Positions 1 to 8,123 of a stretch of 64,000 bases of DNA are shown here, one piece after another (positions within the stretch are counted from its first letter, which is position 1; every line of letters starts with the position of its first letter). Both the position numbers and the translations under genes were made by a program. The stretch covers positions 1 through 64,000 of the forward strand of contig DASUHB010000067.1 of assembly GCA_036273715.1 (NCBI GenBank). The letters are read 5' to 3'. Under the pieces are notes generated by a model, which had not been told where the DNA came from, ran no database searches, and saw only the letters and a program-made list of their open reading frames with translations. The stretch comes from Gemmatimonadaceae bacterium. Lineage in GTDB: Bacteria > Gemmatimonadota > Gemmatimonadetes > Gemmatimonadales > Gemmatimonadaceae.

Positions 1-732
1 AGCGCGCTGCAGGAGCTGCTCTACGCAACCGACCGCTTTGCCGTCCTGCTGATCTTTCAGGCGATGGACGCGGCGGGCAAGGATGGTGTGATCGAGCACG
101 TGATGTCGGGCGTCAACCCGCAGGGCTGCCAGGTCTTCAGCTTCAAGCATCCGAGCAGTGACGAGCTGCAGCACGATTTCCTGTGGCGGACGACGCGGGA
201 CCTGCCGGCGCGCGGGCGCATCGGGATCTTCAATCGATCGTACTACGAGGAAGTCCTGGTGGTCCGGGTCCATCCCGAGCTGCTGCGCGGCGAAGGTCTG
301 CCTAACGAGGCACGCGGCACAAAGGGGGTCTGGCACGAGCGCTACAAGTCGATCGTGCACCTCGAGCAGCACCTGCACCGGAATGGGACGCGGATCATCA
401 AGTTCTATCTCCATCTGTCCAAAGACGAGCAGCGGAAGCGCTTCCTGGCGCGGATCGACGACCCGACCAAGAACTGGAAGTTCAGCGTTGCGGACCTGAA
501 CGAGCGGAAGTTCTGGAAGCGTTACATGGATGCGTACGGCGACTGTCTGGGCGCGACGAGCACCAAGGAGGCGCCGTGGTATGTCGTTCCCGCGGACGAC
601 AAGGAGAACGCGAGGTTGATCGTTTCGCAGATCGTCGTCGACACGCTCGACGATCTCAAGATGTCGTATCCGAAGGTGGGCGCTGCGCGGCGCCGCGAGC
701 TGCGGTCCATTCGCAAGAGGCTGGACAGATGA
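1..732 (+). CDS. ppk2: Polyphosphate kinase 2 (PPK2) family phosphotransferase, 5' end outside window
   Basis: The frame is open from base 1, so the gene starts upstream; 243 codons are present. Cytosolic PPK2 enzymes move phosphate between polyphosphate and nucleotides. Visible hallmarks are the Walker A loop AMDAAGKDG at about residues 21-29 of the fragment, the Walker B/lid region [16 protein letters not shown], and the conserved tail with [10 protein letters not shown]. The [16 protein letters not shown] wording is that of the polyphosphate:nucleotide phosphotransferase branch, so the usual N-terminal helix of about 50 residues is probably what is missing. An ATG at 64 exists, but using it would remove part of the strand before the P-loop. 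The gene converges on the MFS gene with a 3-bp gap. Whether it favours ADP or AMP cannot be read from this fragment. Confidence 0.93.
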   Translation, partial: SALQELLYATDRFAVLLIFQAMDAAGKDGVIEHVMSGVNPQGCQVFSFKHPSSDELQHDFLWRTTRDLPARGRIGIFNRSYYEEVLVVRVHPELLRGEGLPNEARGTKGVWHERYKSIVHLEQHLHRNGTRIIKFYLHLSKDEQRKRFLARIDDPTKNWKFSVADLNERKFWKRYMDAYGDCLGATSTKEAPWYVVPADDKENARLIVSQIVVDTLDDLKMSYPKVGAARRRELRSIRKRLDR

Positions 733-735
733 CGC

Positions 736-1986
736 TCACGCGCGCTGCGACGCGGCGGCCAGGCTCTCGCGCCGCTCCCGTTGCGCCGCGGTCTTCAAGT
801 TAGGCAGGAGCGCGGTGAGCAGTCCCATCGCCGGCAGGAACGAGCAGACTTTGTAGACGAAGTCGATGCCGGTGTGGTCCGCCATCCAGCCCAGCACGGC
901 CGCGCCGATGCCGCCCATGCCGAATGCGAGGCCGAAGAAGAGTCCCGAAATCATGCCGACCTTTCCCGGCACCAGTTCCTGCGCGTACACCAAAATTGCG
1001 GAGAACGCCGACGCGAGGATCACGCCGATGACCACGCTCAGGATCGCCGTCCAGAGGAGGTTGGCGTAGGGCAGCGCGAGCGTGAACGGCAGGACGCCGA
1101 GAATCGAGCACCAGATCACGACCTTGCGGCCTAACCGGTCGCCCACCGGGCCGCCGATGATCGTACCGGCGGCTACCGCGCCGAGGAACAAGAACAGATA
1201 GATCTGCGCCGAGCGCACGGACACGTGGAACTTCGAGATGAGGAAGAACTCGTAGTAGGTCGTGAGGCTGGCCAGGTAGAAGTACTTGGAGAACACGAGC
1301 GCCATGAGCACGGCGAGCGACCGTCTGATGATCCGCTTGGAGACGGGCGGCCCTTCCATCGCGACCGCTCGCCCGGCGGATTTGCGCGTGCCGTGGTGCT
1401 TGTACCAGGTGCCGACCTGATACAGCACGAAAATGCCGATGAGCGCGGCGATGGAGAACCAGGCGACGCTATGCCGGCCGAACGGCAGCACGATGAACGC
1501 GGCGAGCAGCGGGCCTAACGCCGAGCCCGCATTGCCGCCCACTTGGAAGAACGCCTGGGCGAACCCGAGGCGGCCCCCGGACGCCATCCGCGCAACCCGC
1601 GACGACTCGGGGTGAAACACCGACGAGCCGATGCCGACCGTCGCCGCCGCGGCGAGCAGCAATCCGAAGCGGTTGACGCCGGACAGGAGCAGCAGGCCGA
1701 GCAGCGTGAAGGTCATGCCGACGGCGAGCGAGTAGGGCTTGGGTTTGCGGTCGGTGTACGAGCCGACGAGCGGCTGGAGCAGGGACGCCGTCACCTGGTA
1801 GGTGAACGAGACGAGCCCCACCTGCACGAAGTCGAGCGCAAACGAGGTCTTGAGCATGGGATAAATCGCCGGCAGCAGCGATTGCATCATGTCGTTCAAC
1901 AGATGACAAAAGCTGATGGCGCACAGCACGGCGAACGCCGTGTGGCCGGCCTCGTCATGCCCTCCCAATGCCGTTGGTTCGGCCAT
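736..1986 (-). CDS. fsr: MFS transporter, fosmidomycin resistance (Fsr) family
   Basis: 416-residue inner-membrane protein with about 12 hydrophobic segments. The stretch FHPESSRVARMASGGR followed by QAFFQVGGNAGSALGPLLAA is the diagnostic Fsr-family signature, and the N-terminal half carries the usual MFS loop (VGSYTDRKPKP). Fsr pumps export fosmidomycin and related compounds by proton antiport; the true substrate here is unknown. It is transcribed leftwards and ends 3 bp from ppk2. A perfect palindrome (2055-2103) lies in its upstream region, so any promoter is either inside that spacer or shared with the lipoprotein gene further upstream. Confidence 0.88.
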   Translation of the reverse strand: MAEPTALGGHDEAGHTAFAVLCAISFCHLLNDMMQSLLPAIYPMLKTSFALDFVQVGLVSFTYQVTASLLQPLVGSYTDRKPKPYSLAVGMTFTLLGLLLLSGVNRFGLLLAAAATVGIGSSVFHPESSRVARMASGGRLGFAQAFFQVGGNAGSALGPLLAAFIVLPFGRHSVAWFSIAALIGIFVLYQVGTWYKHHGTRKSAGRAVAMEGPPVSKRIIRRSLAVLMALVFSKYFYLASLTTYYEFFLISKFHVSVRSAQIYLFLFLGAVAAGTIIGGPVGDRLGRKVVIWCSILGVLPFTLALPYANLLWTAILSVVIGVILASAFSAILVYAQELVPGKVGMISGLFFGLAFGMGGIGAAVLGWMADHTGIDFVYKVCSFLPAMGLLTALLPNLKTAAQRERRESLAAASQRA

Positions 1987-2054
1987 GCCGCTGGTCCATT
2001 CACGAAGAGGATCGTGAATGATAGCGCTGGTGCCGGGGAGGGGTGCCTCCGCCG

Positions 2055-2103
2055 GGCATCATGGAGTTTTTGCCTACTTTGTAGGCAAAAACTCCATGAT
2101 GCC
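2055..2103. repeat. Perfect 23-bp-arm palindrome, copy 1 (loop TTT)
   Basis: Arms 2055-2077 and 2081-2103 are exact reverse complements around a 3-nt TTT loop. The shared core is ATGGAGTTTTTGCCTAC. A second, diverged copy in inverted orientation is at 11634-11678; 21 nt of the left arm are identical. Both copies are intergenic. No T-tract follows the stem on either strand, so it is not a standard intrinsic terminator. It could be an operator, a REP-like extragenic palindrome or an RNA stem between fsr and the upstream lipoprotein gene. Confidence 0.9.
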
Positions 2104-2147
2104 GCGGTCATCCCCTTGGTTCGACGGGTGGCGGCCGGCCGCTCGGT

Positions 2148-3269
2148 TCAGGGCATCGAGGTCACGGCCTTGGCCAGCAACGCCAGCGCCGTCTTCCTCT
2201 CGCCTAACGCCCCGACCCTGATCAGGTTCGGCCCTTTCACCGCCTCGTAGCCCATCGACGTGCTCGGCCCCGCTTCGTCCCAGGGCCCGAGGGGATATTC
2301 CGAGGTGTCCGTGGGCGGCATGATCGTGTCGCCGGTGATCTGCCGGCGCATGGCCCGACCCGCGATACCGATGGTGTGCTGATCCGTGGCGAAGTCCGCC
2401 GCGCCATCGTGAAAGTCCCTGAGTTCCAGCTCGAACCGCTGGCGCAAATTCGTGCTCCCGATCATGGTCGTCGTGTACGTGCACAAGCGTCCGCCGCTTG
2501 CGCCGCCGGCTTGGCCGGGCTCGGGCGGCGCCGAGAGCTTCCGGCCGATGATCGCCTCGACGACTGGCTGTGGCAGGAGCTGGCATATGTTGACCGTGCT
2601 GTCTTTCGCGTCGGCGGCGTACAGCGAATCGCCTGATGCCATCGCGGCCGGCGCGCTGCCGTTGATCGCCAGCGGTTTTGCCAGGTGCGCCACGGCCGAA
2701 TCAAGCAGCTTGGCCGCGCCCGTCATCGAGAGACGCGTGCCCGTCCAGTCGATCTCCACGTGTTGATCCCCTTTGAGCGCGTGCAGATCGCAGCACTGCA
2801 TCGGGCCTTCGGCGACGGCGTCCCAGGGGCCGGCGATCGTGTCGCCCGTGGACAGCACGGTTTGCCCGATCGTCTCCTCGCCATGCTTGGCCAGCGGGTC
2901 CGTTAGGCTCCGCCCCATGCCGACCATCTTCATCGCGATCTTGCCGCCGTTCCAATCCACGCTCACCAGCAGGCGCCGGTGATTTCTGGTGTCGTACCGG
3001 CACGAATCGGAGCCACGCTCGGGCTTATAGCTGCCGCGGTAGGGCGGCGCGGCGAGCGGACCGATCGCCGCGGCCACCTGGGCCGGGTCGAGGAGCGAGC
3101 ACGGATCGCCTTCCGTGTTCTGCGGAGCGCCCGACGTGTCGATCGGTAAGCCTAACTTCTTCGACAGCTCCGCGATCTGCGCGTTGGTGTCGTCCTTGGC
3201 CTTGTGCTTTCCGCACGCGGCGGCGAGTGCAAGGACGCCGAGAGCGATGACCACCGGATGGATGCGCAT
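2148..3269 (-). CDS. Lipoprotein with two DUF3558-like repeats, function unknown
   Basis: 373 residues. I start at 3269 because a lipoprotein signal peptide follows directly (MRIHPVVIALGVLALAAAC, lipobox LAAAC) and GAGGA sits just upstream; a longer open frame to 3431 lacks these. After a charged linker the protein has two related modules, each beginning with Cys-x-Leu-Leu, then a Val-x-x-x-Ile-Gly stretch and a second Cys-x-Tyr (GDPCSLLDPAQVAAAIG...SCRYDT and VNICQLLPQPVVEAIIG...LCTYTT). That pattern resembles DUF3558, usually found singly in actinobacterial lipoproteins. Role unknown; it would sit on the periplasmic face of a membrane. Confidence 0.75.
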   Translation of the reverse strand: MRIHPVVIALGVLALAAACGKHKAKDDTNAQIAELSKKLGLPIDTSGAPQNTEGDPCSLLDPAQVAAAIGPLAAPPYRGSYKPERGSDSCRYDTRNHRRLLVSVDWNGGKIAMKMVGMGRSLTDPLAKHGEETIGQTVLSTGDTIAGPWDAVAEGPMQCCDLHALKGDQHVEIDWTGTRLSMTGAAKLLDSAVAHLAKPLAINGSAPAAMASGDSLYAADAKDSTVNICQLLPQPVVEAIIGRKLSAPPEPGQAGGASGGRLCTYTTTMIGSTNLRQRFELELRDFHDGAADFATDQHTIGIAGRAMRRQITGDTIMPPTDTSEYPLGPWDEAGPSTSMGYEAVKGPNLIRVGALGERKTALALLAKAVTSMP

Positions 3270-3357
3270 GGGAATCCTCACGTGGATTTTTCGACGGCTC
3301 TGCGGTCGGGAGATGCGCCGAACGGGACGCGGCCGCAAGGCCGCGTCCGCTCGACCG

Positions 3358-3388
3358 TTGACATTCGGCATCGGGGCCCGATTGTCAA
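3358..3388. promoter_or_regulatory. Divergent promoter region with nested inverted repeat
   Basis: TTGACA (3358-3363) faces its inverted copy TGTCAA (3383-3388), and between them lies the odd palindrome ATCGGGGCCCGAT (3370-3382). The two TTGACA boxes could be -35 elements for the divergent genes at 3269 (minus) and 3433 (plus), with the inner palindrome as an operator. Clear -10 boxes are lacking, so the promoter reading is tentative; the symmetry itself is seen directly. Confidence 0.4.
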
Positions 3389-3432
3389 GGTCGATCCGGT
3401 AGCCTGCCGACTCCTCTTTCCGATTCCTCACT

Positions 3433-4134
3433 GTGCGACCGACCTCTGACCTTCGCCGCGAACAGGCGACGCCCTTGATCGCGTTAGCCGTCAGCTACAT
3501 GCTGCTGGTCATCATCGGCGTGGGCGCGATCACGGTGCTGCCGCACGAGCTGCCGGTGAACGGCATGGGTGTGCTCAATCCGTTCGGGCCGGCCGAAATT
3601 TCGCGCGGCTTCTTCGCCGCGAATCCGGATGCGGTGCGCGTGAGCGCGCTCTTCTGCTTCGTGTCGTCCTTGCCGTTAGTCATTTACACGGCCGTCGTCG
3701 TGTCGCGGCTCCGATCGCTCGGCCTCCGCGACCCGGGCGTGCACGCCGCGTTCGCCGGCGGCCTCGCGGCCTCCGGCGGTCTCGCCGCTGCCGCCCTCTT
3801 CCTCTGGATGCTCTCGGTCCCCGACGCTGCGGCATCACTGCCGGTCGCGCACACGCTGCACTTCCTCGTCTTTCTCTCGGGCGGACCGGCCTTCGCGGTC
3901 GGCATGGGACTCATGGCGGGCGGCGTGTCGGTCTCGATTCGGCGCGCCCGTGTCTTGCCGACCTGGGTCATCCGGCTGGGATTCCTGCTCGCGGCAACCG
4001 GCGCGCTGTCTGCGTTAGGACTGCTCGTCATTCCGTTGACGGCCGCGGTTCCGATCACTCGCGTCGGCGGGTTCGCCTGGCTGGCGGCCGTGGGCGCCTT
4101 CATGCCGGACCGGCCGGCGCCCGCGCGAGGCTGA
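3433..4134 (+). CDS. Hypothetical multi-pass membrane protein
   Basis: 233 residues from a GTG start, with about six hydrophobic helices (roughly residues 14-36, 68-88, 100-125, 135-165, 178-200, 205-222) and short polar loops. No catalytic or transport motif is recognisable. The overall shape resembles small uncharacterised membrane families such as DUF4386, but I cannot assign it. No ribosome binding site is visible at 3433, and an ATG at 3499 would remove only the first part of helix 1, so the start is uncertain. It precedes the PadR-permease pair in the same direction, but a spacer with a -35-like box separates them. Confidence 0.6.
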   Translation: MRPTSDLRREQATPLIALAVSYMLLVIIGVGAITVLPHELPVNGMGVLNPFGPAEISRGFFAANPDAVRVSALFCFVSSLPLVIYTAVVVSRLRSLGLRDPGVHAAFAGGLAASGGLAAAALFLWMLSVPDAAASLPVAHTLHFLVFLSGGPAFAVGMGLMAGGVSVSIRRARVLPTWVIRLGFLLAATGALSALGLLVIPLTAAVPITRVGGFAWLAAVGAFMPDRPAPARG

Positions 4135-4157
4135 GCCCGCCAGCGCCGGCCCCGTTG

Positions 4158-4186
4158 TTGACATTCTACAAGACGGCATGCATCGT
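4158..4186 (+). promoter_or_regulatory. Possible promoter of the padR-permease pair
   Basis: A consensus -35 box TTGACA is at 4158-4163, about 50 bp before the padR start. The hexamer 17 bp downstream is poor, so only the -35 is convincing. A palindromic ATGCAT lies near the expected -10, a place where PadR autorepression would act. The operator is an inference. Confidence 0.3.
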
Positions 4187-4210
4187 GTCCTGCACACCCG
4201 GAGGACACGC

Positions 4211-4540
4211 ATGGAATCGCCGACCGAGCTCCTGCAAGGCACCCTCGACCTGCTCATCCTCAAGATCCTGTCCCTGGGCCCGCGCCACGGCTGGGATATC
4301 TCGCAGCGCATCAACGAGATCTCCGAGCAGCTGCTGACGGTCAATCAGGGCTCGCTCTATCCGGCGCTCCACCGGCTGGAGGGCCGCGGTTTGGTGGACG
4401 CGGAGTGGACCAGGTCGTCCACGGCGCGGCGCGTGCGCCTGTACAAGATCACCGCCCGTGGCCGCCAGTGCCTAACGAAAGAGACGCAGGTCTGGCGCAG
4501 CTACTCGCGCGCCGTCGACCTCATCCTGCAGATCAGGTGA
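4211..4540 (+). CDS. PadR family transcriptional regulator
   Basis: 109 residues from ATG 4211, which has GGAGG seven bases upstream; an upstream ATG at 4178 lacks a ribosome binding site. The winged helix-turn-helix is plain: LLQGTLDLLILKILSLGPRHG, then GSLYPALHRLEGRGLV and the wing ending YKITARGRQ. The PadR type directly followed by an orphan MacB-like permease is a well known pairing in Acidobacteriota and Gemmatimonadota. The permease starts 6 bp after this stop, so the two are almost certainly co-transcribed. PadR proteins usually repress their own operon and release it on ligand binding; the ligand here is unknown. Confidence 0.93.
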   Translation: MESPTELLQGTLDLLILKILSLGPRHGWDISQRINEISEQLLTVNQGSLYPALHRLEGRGLVDAEWTRSSTARRVRLYKITARGRQCLTKETQVWRSYSRAVDLILQIR

Positions 4541-4546
4541 GGATCC

Positions 4547-7264
4547 ATGCCGACCATCCGCGAAGTGCTTCGTAACGTTCGCCTGCTGCTCGCACCGCGG
4601 GCCGTGGACGAGGACCTGAACGACGAGCTGCGCGCACACATCGAGATGCAAACGGAGCTGAACGTCGCGCGCGGCATGACTGCGGCCGACGCCCGCGCCA
4701 AGGCGGAACGCGACTTCGGGCCGATTGCCTCGGTGAAGGAGGCGCTCCACAACGTGCACAGCATTCCCTCCGCACCGATCCGCGACTCGCTCGGCGGCGA
4801 CCTGCACTTCGCGCTCCGATCGCTCGCGCGCCACCGGGCGTTCAGCGCCGTCACGATCCTGGTACTCACGTTAGGCATTGCGGCGACGACGCTCATGTTC
4901 AGCGTCGTGTCCGGTATTCTGTTGCGGCCGCTGCCGTTCGCGCACCCGGAGCAGGTCGTGCTCATCTGGGGTAGCTATCCCCAGCTCAGTCTCGGCTTCT
5001 CCGAGCAGCCGATCGACGGGCTGCTGGTGAACACGCTTCGCGAACGACGGCGCGTCTTCTCGAGCATCTCGGCCTTCGAGCCGCGCCTGTACAACCTCGG
5101 CAACACGACCTCGCCGGAGCGGCTCAACGGCGTCAAGGTGACGTCGGAATTCTTCAGTACCATTGGCGTGAGGCCGGCGCTCGGGCGCGCGTTCGTGGCC
5201 GCCGAGGAAACGCCGGGCAGAGATCACGTCGTGGTCGTGAGTTGGGCATTATGGAAGCAGCGATTCGGCGGCGACCCGCACGTGATCGGCACGACCATCA
5301 CGCTGAACGCCGAGCCGTATACGATCATCGGCGTTGGGCCGGAGGGATTCGCGTTTCCCCGCGGAGCTGAAATGCCCGGCGATTTCCAGATGCCCGAGGC
5401 CACGCAACTCTGGATTCCGATGAAACCGCCGGTGAGCGGGCCATCCGAGCTCGCGGGCATCGGTCGCGTGCGGCCCGGCGTTACGTTAGCACAGGCGCAA
5501 GCGGATCTCGACCACATCTCGCGCATCCAGGACGACCTGGTTCCGCAGGGCAGGGGATGGTGGAACACGCGGGCGATTCCGCTGCGGACGCAGGTCGTCG
5601 GCGACGTGAAACCGATGCTCTTCAGCCTCTTCGGCGCGGCTGCGGTGCTCCTGATGATTGCGTGCGTCAACGCGGCGCAGCTGCTGCTCGCGCGCCTGCA
5701 GTCGCGCCGGCACGAGCTGGCCATCCGCGCCGCGCTCGGGGCGTCGACGTCGCGCATCGCGCGCGTGCTGCTGCTCGAGGCGATGCTCATCACCGGCATC
5801 GCCGGCGTGCTCGGCACCGCGGCCGGCGTGTTCGGGATCTCGCTGTTGCGCACGTTAGGCCCGTCGCGCCTGCCGCGGCTGGCCGACATCACATTCGATT
5901 GGCGCGTCACGATTGTCGCCATCGTCGTCACCCTCATCGCGGGCGTGCTGTTCGGTCTCGCGCCGGCGATGCGGGCGAGCCGCATCCATCTCGCCGACGC
6001 GCTGCGACAGGGCGGCAGGAAAACCGGCGGCGACGCGCTCTCGGTGAAGCTGCGCCGCGCGCTGGTGGCCGCCGAGGTGGCGTTGTCGGTGATGCTGGCC
6101 ATCGGCTCGGGTCTGCTCGTCCGCAGCCTGACGCACGAGTTAGGCGGCGACCTCGGCTTTTCGGCGCCGCATGGATTGACGTTCGAGGTGACGCTGCCGC
6201 CACTGCACTATCCCGAGAAGCAACTGCCGACGAGCATGCTGCACCCGAAATCGGTCGCCTTCATTGGCGATGCGCTCGCCCGCATCAGCGCCATCCCCGG
6301 GGTCAAGGCGGTGGCGATCGGCAAGCCGCTGCCCATGAGCGGCGCGCAGGAATCGACGGTCTTCACGCCGGACGCCGACGCCGACCCGCGACTAACGGCG
6401 AACAACGCGAAGCCGATCGTCGAGTACACCGTGGCCAGTCCCGGCCTCTTCGCCGCGCTCGGCACACCGCTCATCGAGGGGCGCGATTTCACGGCGGCGG
6501 ATCAGGAGCAGTCCCAGCCCGTCATGGTCGTGAATCGATCCATGGCGCAATGGCTCTGGCCCGGCAAGGATCCAATCGGCAAACGGATCCATCTGGGCAC
6601 GCAGAAAATGGTGACGTGGATAACGGTGGTCGGCGTCGCGGCGGACATGAAGCGGTACTCGCTAACGGAAGGCCCGAGGCCCGAGATGTTCGTGCCCTAC
6701 ACGCAGGACCCGTATCCGACGTTCTCGACGATGCAGTTCGTCGTGCGGAGCTCGGGTGACCCGACGCGGCTGGTGGCGGCGATCCGCCGGGCGGTGGCGT
6801 CGGTCGATCCCGACATTCCGCTCGCGCGCATCCGCACCATCGACGAACTGGTGAGCGACGCCAGTGCGAATGCGCGGTTCGCGACGTTGGTCATGAGCTC
6901 GTTTGGCGTGATGGCCCTCGCGCTGGCCATGATCGGCCTGTATGGTGTGATCGCATTCATGGTGCACCAACGCCGCCAGGAATTCGGTCTGCGCACCGCG
7001 CTCGGCGCCACGCGCGAACAGCTCGTCCGGATGGTGCTCGTCGACGGGTTCATGCTTGCGTGCGTCGGGATGGTGGCGGGCGTCGTGCTGGCGCTGATCG
7101 CGGGGCGGCTGCTGCGATCGATGCTTTACCAGGTGAGCGTTGCCGACCCCCTGACGCTGGTCGCCGTGGTGCTGCTATTGGTAGGCACGACCGCGCTGGC
7201 CTGCGTGCTGCCGGCGGTGCGTGCATCCGGAGTGGACCCTCGCGCGGCGCTCGACGCCGGTTGA
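4547..7264 (+). CDS. ADOP-type FtsX/MacB permease (orphan, no ATPase)
   Basis: 905-residue inner-membrane protein of the 'acidobacterial duplicated orphan permease' type. A roughly 75-residue cytoplasmic prefix (DEDLNDELRAHIEMQ, DFGPIASVKEALHN) precedes the first MacB core: one helix near residues 97-120, a large periplasmic domain, then three helices containing FSLFGAAAVLLMIACVN and the coupling loop SRRHELAIRAALGAS. The whole unit is then repeated, ending with FGLRTALGATREQLVRMV and a closing VDPRAALDAG. No ATP-binding subunit is nearby. Family members are proposed to act in mechanotransmission or export with a distant ATPase; the substrate is unknown. Two more paralogues lie at 17133 and 29571. 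Confidence 0.92.
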   Translation: MPTIREVLRNVRLLLAPRAVDEDLNDELRAHIEMQTELNVARGMTAADARAKAERDFGPIASVKEALHNVHSIPSAPIRDSLGGDLHFALRSLARHRAFSAVTILVLTLGIAATTLMFSVVSGILLRPLPFAHPEQVVLIWGSYPQLSLGFSEQPIDGLLVNTLRERRRVFSSISAFEPRLYNLGNTTSPERLNGVKVTSEFFSTIGVRPALGRAFVAAEETPGRDHVVVVSWALWKQRFGGDPHVIGTTITLNAEPYTIIGVGPEGFAFPRGAEMPGDFQMPEATQLWIPMKPPVSGPSELAGIGRVRPGVTLAQAQADLDHISRIQDDLVPQGRGWWNTRAIPLRTQVVGDVKPMLFSLFGAAAVLLMIACVNAAQLLLARLQSRRHELAIRAALGASTSRIARVLLLEAMLITGIAGVLGTAAGVFGISLLRTLGPSRLPRLADITFDWRVTIVAIVVTLIAGVLFGLAPAMRASRIHLADALRQGGRKTGGDALSVKLRRALVAAEVALSVMLAIGSGLLVRSLTHELGGDLGFSAPHGLTFEVTLPPLHYPEKQLPTSMLHPKSVAFIGDALARISAIPGVKAVAIGKPLPMSGAQESTVFTPDADADPRLTANNAKPIVEYTVASPGLFAALGTPLIEGRDFTAADQEQSQPVMVVNRSMAQWLWPGKDPIGKRIHLGTQKMVTWITVVGVAADMKRYSLTEGPRPEMFVPYTQDPYPTFSTMQFVVRSSGDPTRLVAAIRRAVASVDPDIPLARIRTIDELVSDASANARFATLVMSSFGVMALALAMIGLYGVIAFMVHQRRQEFGLRTALGATREQLVRMVLVDGFMLACVGMVAGVVLALIAGRLLRSMLYQVSVADPLTLVAVVLLLVGTTALACVLPAVRASGVDPRAALDAG

Positions 7265-7268
7265 CCAC

Positions 7269-8123
7269 ATGACCAACGCAGACGTGTCGCACACAGGCAG
7301 CCGAACCCGGCAGCTGGTCCGCGTCTATTACGCGATCGGCATGATGAGCGTGGGCGTCCTGGCGCTCGTCTATGGCTTCGGGGTGCTCGTCGCCGACAAG
7401 CCGCCGGCGTGGGTGCCGTCGCCCAACGGCATCGCGTACGCCGCGGGCGTGCTCATGCTGGCCACCGGCGCGGGTCTTCTGTTCGAGCGCTCGTCGCGCG
7501 TTTCGATTCGCATTCTCCTGCCGTTCATGCTGCTGTGGACGCTGACGCGGGTGCCGGTTCCGATCATGGAGCCGGGGCGGGAAATTGCCTGGTTTCTCGT
7601 CGGCGAGATTGCGGTGCCGGCGGCCGGCGCGCTGGTGCTGTTTGCGTGGTATGCGGATTTGAGGCCGGGCTCGACCCTGGACGCGCTCACTCGTCAATAC
7701 GCGATTCCGTGCGCCCGAATTCTCATCGGCCTCTCCGTGCCGACGTTTGGGCTCTCGCATTTCTTCGAGTTTGCTGCGCGCACCGTGACGCTGGTGCCGT
7801 CCTGGCTGCCGTACCCGAAGTTCTGGGCGGACGCGATGGGCGCCGCGCAATTCCTCGCCGGGTTGGGCGTGCTGTTCTCGATCTATCCGCGTCTGTCGGC
7901 GGCAGCCGAGGGCGCGATGCTCAGCGTGTTCGCGCTGCTGGTCTGGGTGCCCGCGGTGATCACGAAACCAAGGCTGCCGTCGAACTGGGGGGAATTCTTG
8001 TTCACCGTGGCGTTGGCCGCCGCCTGTCTGGTGGTTGCCGAGGGTATCCCGGCGAAAAAGATCGCGGCGCCGGGCGTGCCGGCATCGGATATCGGCCGGC
8101 GAGCGACGGTCGACGCCGGTTGA
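7269..8123 (+). CDS. DoxX-like multi-pass membrane protein
   Basis: 284 residues from ATG 7269, 4 bp after the permease stop, so probably in the same operon. It has about eight hydrophobic helices arranged as two similar halves: YYAIGMMSVGVLALVYGFGV with PPAWVPSPNGIAYAAGVLML, and LIGLSVPTFGLSHFFEF with PSWLPYPKFWADAMGAAQFL. The W-[LV]-P...AYA/WADA...G motif in each half is what DoxX/SURF4-like proteins show. Function is not established for this branch. The stop overlaps the next start by one base (TGATG). Confidence 0.65.
   Translation: MTNADVSHTGSRTRQLVRVYYAIGMMSVGVLALVYGFGVLVADKPPAWVPSPNGIAYAAGVLMLATGAGLLFERSSRVSIRILLPFMLLWTLTRVPVPIMEPGREIAWFLVGEIAVPAAGALVLFAWYADLRPGSTLDALTRQYAIPCARILIGLSVPTFGLSHFFEFAARTVTLVPSWLPYPKFWADAMGAAQFLAGLGVLFSIYPRLSAAAEGAMLSVFALLVWVPAVITKPRLPSNWGEFLFTVALAAACLVVAEGIPAKKIAAPGVPASDIGRRATVDAG

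Noticed and set aside
2055-2103. The perfect palindrome as a rho-independent terminator of the lipoprotein gene
   Set aside because: No T-run follows the stem in the direction of transcription; the T/A tracts are inside the stem.
5557-6759. A 400-codon plus-strand frame inside the first permease
   Set aside because: Shadow frame with no hydrophobic or domain pattern, while the permease frame is complete.
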